In this document: positions 7,834 to 16,480 of the stretch, one piece after another
Numbering within the stretch: position 1 is the stretch's first letter
Layout: every line of letters begins with the position of its first letter
Origin: Aldehydirespirator sp965116195
GTDB taxonomy: Bacteria > Actinomycetota > Acidimicrobiia > Acidimicrobiales > Aldehydirespiratoraceae
Reading direction: 5' to 3'
Length of the DNA stretch: 64,000 nucleotides
NCBI GenBank assembly: GCA_965116195.1
Contig: OZ220491.1
Span: 1,922,001-1,986,000 of the forward strand
Translations under genes and position numbers: made by a program
The notes under the pieces: generated by a model
Told to the model about the DNA's origin: nothing
Database searches by the model: none
What the model saw: the letters and a program-made list of their open reading frames with translations, nothing else

Positions 7834-8817
7834 TCAGCCGCCGATCTGTGACATGGAGCGGCGCGGTCGGATGAAATGCACGCGGTTGATCTGATGTCCG
7901 GCCCACTTCGAGGCAACCGACCCCTCAATCGCGACAGCGAGGTCATCGTCTGATGCGCCCGAGCGCAGCAACGCCCGCAGGTCAGTCTCTTCCACAGCGA
8001 ACAGACAGTTGCGGAACTGGCCGTCGGCGGTGAGGCGCACCCGGTCACAGGTGGCGCAGAAGGAATCGCTGACCGAAGCCACAATGCCGACCGAACCGCA
8101 GCCGTCCACAAAGTTGAAGCGGGTGGCAGGAGCCGAGGTGCGCGCGGTGGCCACCACCGGGCTGGCCGCGTTGACCCGGGCCAGTATCTCATCAACGCCG
8201 ACAACCGTGTCACTGGACCAGGTGCCGTCAGCGTCCAGAGGCATGAACTCGATGAAGCGTACTTCCACACCCTTGTCACGACCGAAGGCAACAAAGTCAC
8301 CGATCTCGTCGTCATTGACACCTCGCATCACCACGCAGTTGACCTTCACGGGCGAAAAGCCGGCAGCGATCGCGGCATCTATGCCGACTAGCACGCGGGC
8401 CAACTCATCACGCCGGGCCAGTTTGGCGAAACGGTCGGCGCGCAGAGAATCACACGAGATGTTCACGCGGTTCAGCCCGGCCCGGCGCAGATCATCCGCC
8501 AACAGAGGCAACGACACGCCGTTGGTGGTCAGCGAGAGGTCAACATCAAGCTCCGCCAGCATCTTCACCAGTACAGGCAGACGGGCACGTACAGTCGGCT
8601 CGCCGCCGGTGAGACGGATGCCGTCAACGCCGTATCTGTGCACCATGATGCGAGCGATGCGAGCAATCTCCTCAAACGTGAGCAGTTCCTCACGAGGCAC
8701 CCAGTCAAGGCCCTCGGCGGGCATGCAGTAGGTACACCGGAAGTTGCAGCGATCCGTGACCGAGATACGCAGATCGCGATGCACACGCCCGAACCCGTCC
8801 AGAAGCTGCCTACTCAT
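7834..8817 (-). CDS. moaA: GTP 3',8-cyclase MoaA
   Basis: A radical-SAM enzyme that starts molybdenum cofactor synthesis by rearranging GTP. The N-terminal cluster motif is CNFRCTYC, followed by GIRLTGGEPTVR. The C-terminal second [4Fe-4S] cluster has CATCDRVRLTADGQFRNC. The protein ends in the Gly-Gly pair (SQIGG) that is essential in MoaA proteins. Length (327 aa) is normal. TAGTCT lies 9 nt upstream of the ATG. It sits between moeA and moaC on the same strand. Confidence 0.95.
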   Translation of the reverse strand: MSRQLLDGFGRVHRDLRISVTDRCNFRCTYCMPAEGLDWVPREELLTFEEIARIARIMVHRYGVDGIRLTGGEPTVRARLPVLVKMLAELDVDLSLTTNGVSLPLLADDLRRAGLNRVNISCDSLRADRFAKLARRDELARVLVGIDAAIAAGFSPVKVNCVVMRGVNDDEIGDFVAFGRDKGVEVRFIEFMPLDADGTWSSDTVVGVDEILARVNAASPVVATARTSAPATRFNFVDGCGSVGIVASVSDSFCATCDRVRLTADGQFRNCLFAVEETDLRALLRSGASDDDLAVAIEGSVASKWAGHQINRVHFIRPRRSMSQIGG

Positions 8818-8839
8818 CTCTGACGCAGACTACTGCTGT

Positions 8840-10276
8840 TCAGAGCAGGATCACCTGCACCGGGTCGCCGGCGTTGATCTTGATGCCATCCGGTATCACT
8901 GCCAGGGCATCGGCCCGGGCCATGGCAGTGAGTTGGTGTGATCCCTGTCCGCCAGAACTCGTCACCTGCAACACGCCACGCTCGTCGCGACTCACGCCAA
9001 CACGTAGGTAATGAGTCTTGCCATCAGCCCCACGACCCAGAGAGTCGCGGCTGACCGCCGGTACCAAAGCCGGGCCAAGGTCTGCTGAAGGCCAGCCGGC
9101 CATGGCCCGCAATGCGGGTTTGGCCAGCAGTTCATAGCTCACCATTGACGAGACCGGATTGCCCGGCAAACCAAAGACCGGCGTGTCGTCAACGATCCCG
9201 AAGGCGAACGGTTTTGCCGGTTTGATGGCTATCTGCATCCAGCGCATCGCCCCGATGCGGTCAAGCACGACCTTGACATAGTCGTAGTCGCCCATCGAGA
9301 CACCCCCTGAGGACAGCAACGCGTCGCAGCGTGAAGCCCCCTCACGGAAGGCCCGTTCAATGTCGGTGACGTTGTCTGTGGCGATGCCCAGATCAACACC
9401 CTCAAAGCCGGACTCAGCCAAAAGACCGAGCAGCGCCCGGCGATTGGTGTCGCGTATCTGCCCATGCCGGAGTGCGCCAGGCTCGTCAACCAGTTCATCG
9501 CCTGTGGACAGCACCCCAACCCGTGGGCGCGGGTAGGCACTCACCTCATAGGCCCCGATGCCAGCCAGCACCCCGACACAGCCGGCAGACACATACGTGC
9601 CAGAGTCAAAGACCGCTTCACCTGCTGCCAGGTCCTCGCCCGGGTACCTCACATGATTGCCCGGTGCCACACTTACAGTCACGATCACACGGTCACCCAC
9701 GCCTCCGCTGACACCATCACCCGTCCTACCGCCAACACCCTCACCCACGCCTCCGCTGACACCCTCACCCGTCCTACCGCCAACACCCTCACCCACGCCT
9801 CCGCTGACACCCTCACCCGTCCTACCGCCAACACCACCACCTGCACCACCGCCCCCACTAACGGGATCGCTACCGCCCACACCGTCACCTGCACCACCGC
9901 TCACGCTGCCGCTCCCAGCTCCGCGACCACGGTTGGAGGGTCGGGTACGTTCCACCATGACGACTGCATCGGCACCCGGAGGCATGGGTGCGCCCGTCAT
10001 GATCCTGGCCGCCTGGCCGGTCCCTATGTGGAGATCTCCTGTGTCGCCGGCTGCGATGGTGCCCACGACCTCCAGTTCCACCGGCGCGTCTGCGGTGTCA
10101 GAAGCCCGCAAGGCAAAGCCGTCCATGGCCGTGTTGGCAAAGGCCGGGACAGGATCAACTGCCGTGACCGGCTCGGCCAACACCAAACCGAGAACCCGAT
10201 CAAGCGAAATGCGCTGCGGAGGTAATGCGACGACCCGGTCAAGCACATAGCTGCGGGCTTCGGCCAGTGGAATCAT
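8840..10276 (-). CDS. moeA: Molybdopterin molybdenumtransferase MoeA with Gly-rich repeat insertion
   Basis: MoeA inserts molybdate into adenylylated molybdopterin. Recognisable parts are FANTAMDGFALRA, GVLSTGDEL, SSGGVSMGDYDYVK and VFGLPGNPVSSMVSYELL. Between residues ~110 and ~195, in the beta-rich domain II region, a 48-bp unit is repeated three times and encodes GVGGRTGEGVSGGVGE variants; normal MoeA/Glp (about 400 aa) lacks this. ATG 10276 has GAAGGGAG upstream and follows the plsY stop by 13 nt. Expression with plsY, moaA and moaC is likely. Confidence 0.92.
   Translation of the reverse strand: MIPLAEARSYVLDRVVALPPQRISLDRVLGLVLAEPVTAVDPVPAFANTAMDGFALRASDTADAPVELEVVGTIAAGDTGDLHIGTGQAARIMTGAPMPPGADAVVMVERTRPSNRGRGAGSGSVSGGAGDGVGGSDPVSGGGGAGGGVGGRTGEGVSGGVGEGVGGRTGEGVSGGVGEGVGGRTGDGVSGGVGDRVIVTVSVAPGNHVRYPGEDLAAGEAVFDSGTYVSAGCVGVLAGIGAYEVSAYPRPRVGVLSTGDELVDEPGALRHGQIRDTNRRALLGLLAESGFEGVDLGIATDNVTDIERAFREGASRCDALLSSGGVSMGDYDYVKVVLDRIGAMRWMQIAIKPAKPFAFGIVDDTPVFGLPGNPVSSMVSYELLAKPALRAMAGWPSADLGPALVPAVSRDSLGRGADGKTHYLRVGVSRDERGVLQVTSSGGQGSHQLTAMARADALAVIPDGIKINAGDPVQVILL
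9690..9945 (-). repeat. 48-bp in-frame coding repeat in moeA
   Basis: Tandem 48-bp units (16 codons, Gly/Val/Glu-rich) repeat about three times, flanked by degenerate copies. The unit is a multiple of three, so copy-number change would keep the frame. Confidence 0.9.
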
Positions 10277-10289
10277 CTGCGTACTCCCT

Positions 10290-10868
10290 TCACAGTTTTG
10301 GTTCGGTACCACGCCACAACCGCACGATATTGCCACGGTGGCGCAACGTCATGAGTGAGGTGACTATCACCGCGACAAGTACTTCATGCCAGTGCCATCC
10401 CCGCACCGCGACCATTATCGGATAGCCCACCGCCACACTCAACGATCCGAGCGCAGCGATCCGGCTCAGCCCCACAGTCCCCGCGAACAACACGCCACAA
10501 ACCAGTCCGACCAGAGGATCGAGCATCAGCGCGCCGCCGGCACCAGCGGCCACTCCCTTGCCACCTCGCAATGAGGGGATCACCGGCCAGACATGACCGA
10601 GCACCGCCCCGAGCCAGGCACCCAACGCCTCGGGACGACCCCAGATCACAAGTGCTGCCAGCGTTGGTATCGCTCCCTTGGCCATGTCAACGGTGGCGAC
10701 CACCAGCCCGGCAAGACGCCCGCCGATGCGGTACATGTTGGTTGCGCCGGGATTGCCTGATCCCTCAACCGTGGGGTCATGGCCGATCAGATGTCCAACC
10801 AGCTTGGCTGTTGGCCACATACCCAGCGTGTACGCACCGATGAACGCCACAAACAGCCAAGGCGACAC
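10290..10868 (-). CDS. plsY: Acyl-phosphate:glycerol-3-phosphate acyltransferase PlsY
   Basis: An inner-membrane enzyme that makes lysophosphatidic acid from acyl-phosphate. Family motifs are GSGNPGATN, the SLRGGKGVAAGAG segment and HRGNIVRL near the C-terminus. Hydrophobic segments fit the five-TM family topology. GTG 10868 is chosen because TATTAT lies 7 nt upstream; a TTG at 10928 would add about 20 unconserved residues. It is divergent from the FmdB gene and upstream of moeA. Confidence 0.93.
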   Translation of the reverse strand: MSPWLFVAFIGAYTLGMWPTAKLVGHLIGHDPTVEGSGNPGATNMYRIGGRLAGLVVATVDMAKGAIPTLAALVIWGRPEALGAWLGAVLGHVWPVIPSLRGGKGVAAGAGGALMLDPLVGLVCGVLFAGTVGLSRIAALGSLSVAVGYPIMVAVRGWHWHEVLVAVIVTSLMTLRHRGNIVRLWRGTEPKL

Positions 10869-10875
10869 TCGCCGG

Positions 10876-10881
10876 ATAATA
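10876..10881 (-). promoter_or_regulatory. -10 element TATTAT of plsY
   Basis: TATTAT ends 7 nt before GTG 10868; leaderless mRNA is implied. Confidence 0.6.
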
Positions 10882-10997
10882 CGACACTGCGAGGGCTGCG
10901 CGCCACGTCCACCTCTCGGCAGGCCCAACTCCCAAGACTGGCCGACGACACAAGACTGACGGCGGACAACACGGTGCCGTTGGAGGCCGCACGCCGG

Positions 10998-11003
10998 TAT
11001 CCT
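10998..11003 (+). promoter_or_regulatory. -10 element TATCCT of the FmdB gene
   Basis: TATCCT ends 7 nt before GTG 11011. Confidence 0.5.
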
Positions 11004-11010
11004 CCCGCCC

Positions 11011-11415
11011 GTGCCGCTCTATGACTATCGATGCACACGCTGTGACACTCAGTTCGAGGTGCGCCAGTCCTTCAGTGACGACACGCTCCAGCTCTGCCCC
11101 ACCCAGGGTGGTCCCGCCACCTGTGTCGCCCCGGGTGAGGGTCCAGTGAGAAAGGTGTTCACCGGTGTGGGGATCTCCTTCAAGGGAGACGGCTTCTACA
11201 AAAACGACCACGGAGCCAACGCCAAAGGTCGCCGCAAAGAACGCGAGGCCGCATCAACCAAGTCCACCTCGGACTCCTCCGACTCGAAGTCCTCAGATAC
11301 CAAGACCTCCTCGGACTCAAAATCCACAAACTCGGACTCAAAGTCCTCTGACACCAAGACTTCCTCAACAAAGCCGGAAGGCAAGACCACCGCCAAGGCA
11401 GGCACGTCCTCCTAG
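11011..11415 (+). CDS. FmdB-family zinc ribbon protein with Ser/Lys repeat tail
   Basis: The N-terminus PLYDYRCTRC and a second Cys pair around residues 29 and 38 form the small FmdB zinc ribbon, a putative regulatory domain found alone in many actinobacteria. A VRKVFTGVGISFKGDGFYKND segment typical of these proteins follows. The last 55 residues are low complexity (SDSKSSDTKTSS repeats). GTG start is supported by the -10 element. The final codons recur several times downstream. Confidence 0.8.
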   Translation: MPLYDYRCTRCDTQFEVRQSFSDDTLQLCPTQGGPATCVAPGEGPVRKVFTGVGISFKGDGFYKNDHGANAKGRRKEREAASTKSTSDSSDSKSSDTKTSSDSKSTNSDSKSSDTKTSSTKPEGKTTAKAGTSS

Positions 11416-11756
11416 TCGCCACCCAGCGACCACCACAACTCTCAGGGCATCCACCACGCCCTCCCAGTCGCCACCAGCAACCATCTCTGCGGTCTGCGGC
11501 TTGCCTCGTCGCTCAACAGAAGCAGCGGGTATGTCCTCCAGTCGCCACTGCGACCATTACACCCCTATAGCTATGCAACACCCGACGGGAGGGAGCACGG
11601 TACGTCCTCTAGTCGCCACCGCGACCATTACACCCGTGAAGGTGCAGCCGTGTCGGACAGGGCGTCCGACAGATATGTCCTCCTAGTCGCTACCAGAGAC
11701 CATTACACATCCTGAGAGCGCCACGAGTGCCCTAGTCGCCACTGCGACCAAACCCT
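11404..11756 (+). repeat. Degenerate copies of the FmdB gene 3' end
   Basis: The 428-bp gap before the next gene holds about five copies of a segment like GTCCTCCTAGTCGCCACNGCGACC (approximate positions 11404, 11532, 11609, 11674, 11731). The first copy contains the last codons and TAG stop of the FmdB gene. No other gene is seen here. Confidence 0.7.
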
Positions 11757-11843
11757 GAAGGAAGCCCATTGGCCGACTCTTCATAGCACTTGGCCCCGTG
11801 CTGCTGAAGTGCCTGATATTCCCTGACCAACAACGGAGTTGCC

Positions 11844-12389
11844 ATGGCCCTGGCACGACCACCTGCCCGACGAGGCACCAGCACCAGCGCAGCGGAATGG
11901 CTATATCTGAGGCTCCGCCACCGGCGCGGCCTGCGCTTGGCAGCAGCCGTGGCAGCTGCTGTGTTTGTGTTTGTGGCCCTTGTGTCCGACGGCAACGGAA
12001 ACCAGCAAACCGCAGATGCACAACCGAGGACTGCTGAAACCAGCCTGTCAAGTCGTCTGGCACCGGGCATGCGCGGGATACCGGTGCCTGCCGGAGGTGC
12101 ACAACTCCAGGAGGGTGACATGGTGGATGTTCACGAGATCCGCACAGGACAGGCGGTAGCTCACAGCCTGAAGGTGGTGGCCATCCGAGACGACAATGTG
12201 CTTGTGGAAACCCCGATCGAGAAGGTGGATGCCATGGTTGACGCACTCACCACCGGAGGACTGATAGTCGTGCTCGCGCCACGGTCACAGGAGCCAGAAC
12301 CCACCGCACATGGCCACCGCACGGGGCCACCTCACACGGCTACCTCTCAAGCGAGCAGCAGCACGGCGACCCCGACGGTTACGCGGTAG
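11844..12389 (+). CDS. SAF-domain membrane-anchored protein (CpaB/FlgA-like)
   Basis: The N-terminus is basic, followed by one membrane segment (LRLAAAVAAAVFVFVALV). An SAF-like fold follows, seen as LAPGMRGIPVPAGGAQLQEGDMVDV, KVVAIRDDNVLVE and a final LIVVLAPR strand. Such short actinobacterial proteins resemble part of the pilus protein CpaB. The ATG is preceded by GGAG at 5 nt. The last 43 nt overlap the 3' end of the convergent uppP gene. Whether it serves a pilus cannot be judged, as no pilus genes are nearby. Confidence 0.7.
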   Translation: MALARPPARRGTSTSAAEWLYLRLRHRRGLRLAAAVAAAVFVFVALVSDGNGNQQTADAQPRTAETSLSSRLAPGMRGIPVPAGGAQLQEGDMVDVHEIRTGQAVAHSLKVVAIRDDNVLVETPIEKVDAMVDALTTGGLIVVLAPRSQEPEPTAHGHRTGPPHTATSQASSSTATPTVTR

Positions 12390-13144
12390 ACAACGAAGGG
12401 CCTGAATCCCAGCCGTCTCACCAGTTTGGTCGCAATCCACACAGAAGCCCAGCCTGTGATGGCCGACGCAGCAACACCACAGGTGAGGGCAGGCCAGAGG
12501 TCACCTGGAATGCTCAGACCAACAAGACCGTAGAGGCCGGCCCCGGCAATTACGGGAAGACTCATCAAAAAGGCGATACGCACCGCTGCCGCACGCTCAT
12601 AGCCGAGCAACCGGGCCACGGTCATCGTCACACCCGACCGTGAGACACCGGGCTGTAGTGCCAAGGCCTGACCCAAACCCATCACCAGGGCATGCCCGTA
12701 GCCGAACTCACTTGCGTCACGGCGCTGCGGGAACCGATCAGCAAGCTCCATCAGCAGCCCGAAGGCTACAAGTGCCAGCGCCACCGTCATCACCCGGCGC
12801 GATTGCGTGACCGCCTCACTCAACAGAACCCCGATGGTTGCAGCGGGCACTGCTGACAGCATCAGCGACCAGCCGACACGGCCGTCAGCGCCCAGAGCAC
12901 CCCGACGCAGCAGCGGCCTCAGTGACGCTGTGGCATAGCGCTTGACATCGTGACGCAGGTAGAGGAGCGCGCCCGCCAGCGTGCCCACATGCACAGCAAC
13001 ATCAAAAGCGGTCGCCGTTTCGTCGCTCAGATCCTCCCATCCGAGCAACCAACGGGTCAGTACCAGATGACCGCTTGACGAGATCGGCAAGAACTCCGAG
13101 ACACCCTGCACAACCCCCAGCACGATTGCCTCAAGCACGGACAT
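12347..13144 (-). CDS. uppP: Undecaprenyl-diphosphatase UppP/BacA
   Basis: A polytopic membrane enzyme that recycles undecaprenyl pyrophosphate for wall and surface glycan synthesis. The two signatures are present: QGVSEFLPISSSGHL near the N-terminus and LQPGVSRSGVTMT in the middle, supplying the catalytic Glu, Ser and Arg residues. Length of about 265 aa is normal. ATG 13144 is preferred over GTG 13165 because TAGTCT ends 7 nt before it. It overlaps the SAF gene tail-to-tail by 43 bp. Confidence 0.95.
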   Translation of the reverse strand: MSVLEAIVLGVVQGVSEFLPISSSGHLVLTRWLLGWEDLSDETATAFDVAVHVGTLAGALLYLRHDVKRYATASLRPLLRRGALGADGRVGWSLMLSAVPAATIGVLLSEAVTQSRRVMTVALALVAFGLLMELADRFPQRRDASEFGYGHALVMGLGQALALQPGVSRSGVTMTVARLLGYERAAAVRIAFLMSLPVIAGAGLYGLVGLSIPGDLWPALTCGVAASAITGWASVWIATKLVRRLGFRPFVVYRVTVGVAVLLLA

Positions 13145-13151
13145 CGCAGCG

Positions 13152-13157
13152 AGACTA
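13152..13157 (-). promoter_or_regulatory. -10 element TAGTCT of uppP
   Basis: TAGTCT ends 7 nt before ATG 13144. Confidence 0.5.
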
Positions 13158-13198
13158 GGCACCACCGCCGCACCAACACGGCACCAAGTGCCGGTGCA

Positions 13199-13257
13199 CT
13201 GACGAAATTCCTGCCAAAAGGGGGAATAATCACTCCTTATCGCAGGAATTTCGTCAG
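13199..13257. repeat. Perfect 16-bp inverted repeat between pmbA and uppP
   Basis: Arms at 13199-13214 and 13242-13257 are exact reverse complements, separated by a 27-nt loop containing a G run and AATAAT. It lies just after the pmbA stop and about 55 bp before uppP. It could be a bidirectional terminator, an attenuator or a small transposon-derived element. No T tract follows either arm. Confidence 0.8.
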
Positions 13258-13263
13258 ACTCGG

Positions 13264-14610
13264 CTAGGTGCCGGACATGGTCACGTCAGCTATGGCCAAA
13301 GTCACGCCGGCTGCACTCATCGGCAGATACTCAAGGTCAGAGCCGACCTCCACCACATCGAGCAGCAGTCGCTGCAAGGTGCTGGCGATGGTGACCTCTC
13401 GAACCGGCTCGGCCGTGTTGCCATTGCGGATCAAAAGCCCCTCCGCTCCGACCGAGAAGTCGCCGGAGACCGCGTTCACACCACTGTGCAGTCCCGTGAC
13501 ACCCTGTACCAACAAACCGTCGTCAATGCCCGCCACTATCTCGGCCTGCGAACGCGACCCCGGATCAAGCCTCAGAGCGTGAACACCCACACCAGGGGTT
13601 CCCTTGAAGCCGCCCCGCACCGCTGATCCGGTTGACACCACCCCGGCTCGACGAGCCGAGTACGTGTCATACAGATAGGAGTTCAGCACACCCGCAGAGA
13701 TCAAAGGCACACGCCGGGTCGCCAGCCCCTCGGCATCAATGGCACAGGCAGAATAGGCAGCTGCGTCAGTGGCGTCATCAACAAGCGTGATCGTGGGAGC
13801 AGCAACGGCACTCTCCAAGCGCTGCGCAAACAGCGAACGGCCCTTGAGCACGGCCTCGCCACTGAGAGTGACCCCGACAATGCTCAGAAACTGGGCGGTC
13901 ACATACGGATCCAGCACAACGGTGAGCCGGCGTGTGGGTGCCTTGGTGGCTCCAAGCAACCTGGTCGCCCGCTCGCCGGCATCAACACCAGCCGTCTGCG
14001 GCGAGAGTTCGCCGGGATGACGGCCCACCGAAAAGCCAAAACCGGTCTGCGTCTCGTCCTTCGTGGTGGCCAGGCTGAATGACGCCAGATAGCAGCCCGT
14101 CCCCCTTGCGGTTGCGGCGACCCCGTTGGATGTGGCCACAGCAGATTCGTGGATCAAGTCTCCGTACTCGGCGCTCTCCACGCCGGTGACCCTCGAGTCT
14201 GAAGCCAGGGTTGCCTGTTCAAGTTCAAGTGCCAGCGCCACCTTGTCCTCGGTCGGAAAATCTGCCAGTTCCTCGCGGTACAGCTCCAGTTGAGCCGGCT
14301 TCACGCCGTCAGGTGCCGCCACACCAGCGAACTCGTCCACGCTGCCGAAACCGGAGTTGTCGAGCGCCTCCTCAAAAACCTCCCGCACGGCTGAGTCCTG
14401 GAGGCTGGCCGTGTATGCGAACCCCTGCCGTCCGTTACGCACGACCCGCACGCCAACCCCCTGCGACGAGGCCACGGTGAGCGACTCCACCTGGCTGTCA
14501 TAGGCCCGCACCTCGGTCTCGCTCTGGTGCTCCACAAACGCTTCCACCTCAACACCGGGCTTGGCCCAGCCAACAACCCTCTCGGCGATGTCAAGCAGTG
14601 CCGAACTCAC
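13264..14610 (-). CDS. pmbA: TldE/PmbA-family protein
   Basis: PmbA (TldE) is the non-catalytic partner in the TldD-TldE metalloprotease, which matures ribosomally made peptides and degrades unfolded peptides. The 448-aa protein has the family fold segments SLTVASSQGVGVRVV, LVGATKAP-like RLLGATKAPTRR, GEAVLKGRSLF and SGDFSVGAEGLLIRNG, and no HExxxH motif, as expected. GTG 14610 overlaps the stop of the last linker ORF (GTGA). The tldD partner lies upstream on the same strand, separated by the ORF chain at 14607-15067. Confidence 0.92.
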   Translation of the reverse strand: MSSALLDIAERVVGWAKPGVEVEAFVEHQSETEVRAYDSQVESLTVASSQGVGVRVVRNGRQGFAYTASLQDSAVREVFEEALDNSGFGSVDEFAGVAAPDGVKPAQLELYREELADFPTEDKVALALELEQATLASDSRVTGVESAEYGDLIHESAVATSNGVAATARGTGCYLASFSLATTKDETQTGFGFSVGRHPGELSPQTAGVDAGERATRLLGATKAPTRRLTVVLDPYVTAQFLSIVGVTLSGEAVLKGRSLFAQRLESAVAAPTITLVDDATDAAAYSACAIDAEGLATRRVPLISAGVLNSYLYDTYSARRAGVVSTGSAVRGGFKGTPGVGVHALRLDPGSRSQAEIVAGIDDGLLVQGVTGLHSGVNAVSGDFSVGAEGLLIRNGNTAEPVREVTIASTLQRLLLDVVEVGSDLEYLPMSAAGVTLAIADVTMSGT

Positions 14611-15067
14611 AGCACACCCTCAAACATCCCGACACACCAACGCCAACAAAAACACCCAGCAACATCAAACAGCACCGAACTCACAACACACCCTCAAACA
14701 TCCCGACACACCAACGCCAACAAAAACACCCAGCAACATCAAACAGCACCGAACTCACAGCACACCCTCAAACATCCCGACACACCAACGCCAACAAAAC
14801 CTAGCGGCGGCATCCAGCAGTGCCGAGGTCACAGGCAAGGCGGAGGTCACAGGCAAGGCGGAGGTCACAGGCAAGCTCGCAACTCGCAGGTCAAGCACGC
14901 CGCACTCACTGCATCAACCACACGGACCTCAACCACACGAACCCGAGAGGCGGAGTCTTTGGAGCGTGAGGCCAAACGACCCTGACCGCACGAACCACAC
15001 CGACACAAGACCTGGCAACGCGTGCCACCGGCTCCAGGCAAGCTGCTCGCAACTCACAAACGCTCAA
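14607..15067 (-). repeat. Chain of five linker ORFs between tldD and pmbA, with 74-bp repeats of the pmbA head
   Basis: Minus-strand ORFs at 15067-14906 (53 codons), 14909-14865 (14), 14868-14755 (37), 14758-14681 (25) and 14684-14607 (25) are each joined by a 4-nt overlap. The first overlaps the tldD stop (TTGA) and the last overlaps the pmbA start (GTGA). GTG starts at 14832 (in frame), 14758, 14684 and 14610 are exactly 74 bp apart. The copies begin MSSVLFDVA or MTSALLDAA, against MSSALLDIA in PmbA. An 18-bp MTSALP repeat precedes them. Confidence 0.9.
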
Positions 15068-16461
15068 GCCGCTGTACCGCCGACGGTGAGCGAAGTGACT
15101 CTCAGCGTCGGCGTGCCGTCACCCACGGGCACGCCCTGTCCGTCCTTGCCGCAGGTTCCGGGGGAGCCCATGGCGAAGTCGTTGCCCAAAGCGTCAATGC
15201 GGGTCAGCACCTCCGGCCCGTTGCCGATGAGGTTGCCTTCCCGGATCGGGGCCGTGATGCGGCCGTTCTCGATCAGGTAGGCCTCGGTCATGCCAAAGAC
15301 GAAATCACCCGTGGCGGTGTTGACCTGCCCGCCGCCGAGTTGGGCGACATACACGCCATGTGGTGTGTCGGCCACGATGTCAGCAGGATCATCAGTGCCA
15401 TTGGCGATGTAGGTGTTGGTCATCCGCACCATGGGCAGATGCTGGTAGCTCTGGCGGCGGCCGTTGCCCGAACTGGCCCGACCCTGCTTACGAGCCCGGA
15501 TGCGGTCCCACATGTAATCGGTCAACACCCCATCAGCTATCAACACGTTGCGAGCAGCCGGCCTGCCCTCATCGTCAATGCCGAAGTGCCCCCACTCGCC
15601 GGCCATGGTGCCGTCGTCCACCAGCGTCACCGCCGGTACTGCAACCTGTTCCCCCACACGACCCGCAAAAGCTGATGCCGCCTTGGCGACCAGATCCGCT
15701 TCCAAACCATGCCCGCAGGCCTCATGGAACAGCACGCCACCGCCACCTGGACCAACCACCACGGGCACAGCACCGCTGGGTGCCGGCTGAGCAGCCAGCT
15801 TGGTCAAGGCCCTCTGTGCCGCCCGGCGAGCCATGTCCTCAACGTCGTAGGTGTCGAACAACTCAAATCCGACCGTGCGCCCGGCAGACTCACGCCCCGT
15901 CTGCATACCGATGTCGCCCGAGGCCACGCAAGCCACCGAGAACAGGGTTCGCACCTGATCGTCGGCGCTGAACAGGCCGTCGCTGTCGGCAACCAAGATG
16001 CGTCTGCGGCTGTCTCCGTACCGAGCCGAGACCTGGGTGATGGCACTCCCGGTTGAGCGTGCCGCGGCATCGGCGGTGGTGAGCAGTTCAACCTTCCTGT
16101 GCTTGGGCACATCCTCTGGAGCGACTCGCACCGCCACACGCGCAGGCGACTGCAGCGGACCGACGGCGACCGTTTGTGTGCCTCCACCTCCCCTGCTGGC
16201 TGCTGCGGCAGCTGCCCGGGCTGCGGACAGCAGTCCCGAGCCGGTCAGATCCGCCGTGTGGGCGAACCCGGTGGTGTCACCGGCCACAACCCGGATGCCA
16301 GCGCCACGGTCCCGTCCGGACACGACCTCTTCCACCCGGCCGTCGTCAAGCACTGCTGAGGACGAACTTCGCTCCTCCACGAAGATCTCAGCAAAATCCG
16401 CTCCGGTGCGCATCGCAGCACCAAGCGTGGAGTTGATCAGGTCGGGGTCAAGCACACTCAC
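15064..16461 (-). CDS. tldD: Metalloprotease TldD
   Basis: The catalytic subunit of the TldD-TldE protease. The zinc-binding motif HEACGHGLEADLV (HExxxH) is intact at about residue 255. Other family segments are SGRDRGAGIRVV, GEWGHFGIDDEG and GGGQVNTATGDFVFG. GTG 16461 is chosen because TACGCT ends 8 nt upstream; TTG 16467 is an alternative. It is divergent from the PAP2 gene with overlapping -10 elements and coupled through linker ORFs to pmbA. Confidence 0.94.
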   Translation of the reverse strand: MSVLDPDLINSTLGAAMRTGADFAEIFVEERSSSSAVLDDGRVEEVVSGRDRGAGIRVVAGDTTGFAHTADLTGSGLLSAARAAAAAASRGGGGTQTVAVGPLQSPARVAVRVAPEDVPKHRKVELLTTADAAARSTGSAITQVSARYGDSRRRILVADSDGLFSADDQVRTLFSVACVASGDIGMQTGRESAGRTVGFELFDTYDVEDMARRAAQRALTKLAAQPAPSGAVPVVVGPGGGGVLFHEACGHGLEADLVAKAASAFAGRVGEQVAVPAVTLVDDGTMAGEWGHFGIDDEGRPAARNVLIADGVLTDYMWDRIRARKQGRASSGNGRRQSYQHLPMVRMTNTYIANGTDDPADIVADTPHGVYVAQLGGGQVNTATGDFVFGMTEAYLIENGRITAPIREGNLIGNGPEVLTRIDALGNDFAMGSPGTCGKDGQGVPVGDGTPTLRVTSLTVGGTAA

Positions 16462-16468
16462 AAGCAAC

Positions 16469-16475
16469 TAGCGTA
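16469..16475. promoter_or_regulatory. Overlapping divergent -10 elements (tldD / PAP2 gene)
   Basis: The heptamer TAGCGTA reads TAGCGT on the plus strand (6 nt before ATG 16481) and TACGCT on the minus strand (8 nt before GTG 16461). One site could open in both directions. Confidence 0.5.
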
Positions 16476-16480
16476 ACGTG

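Noticed and set aside
7829..7906. GTG 7906 as the moaC start
   Set aside because: It would overlap moaA by 73 nt and add residues unlike MoaC; TTG 7831 fits the conserved N-terminus.
10277..10336. Longer MoeA start at 10336
   Set aside because: It lies inside plsY; ATG 10276 has a ribosome-binding site and matches the family start.
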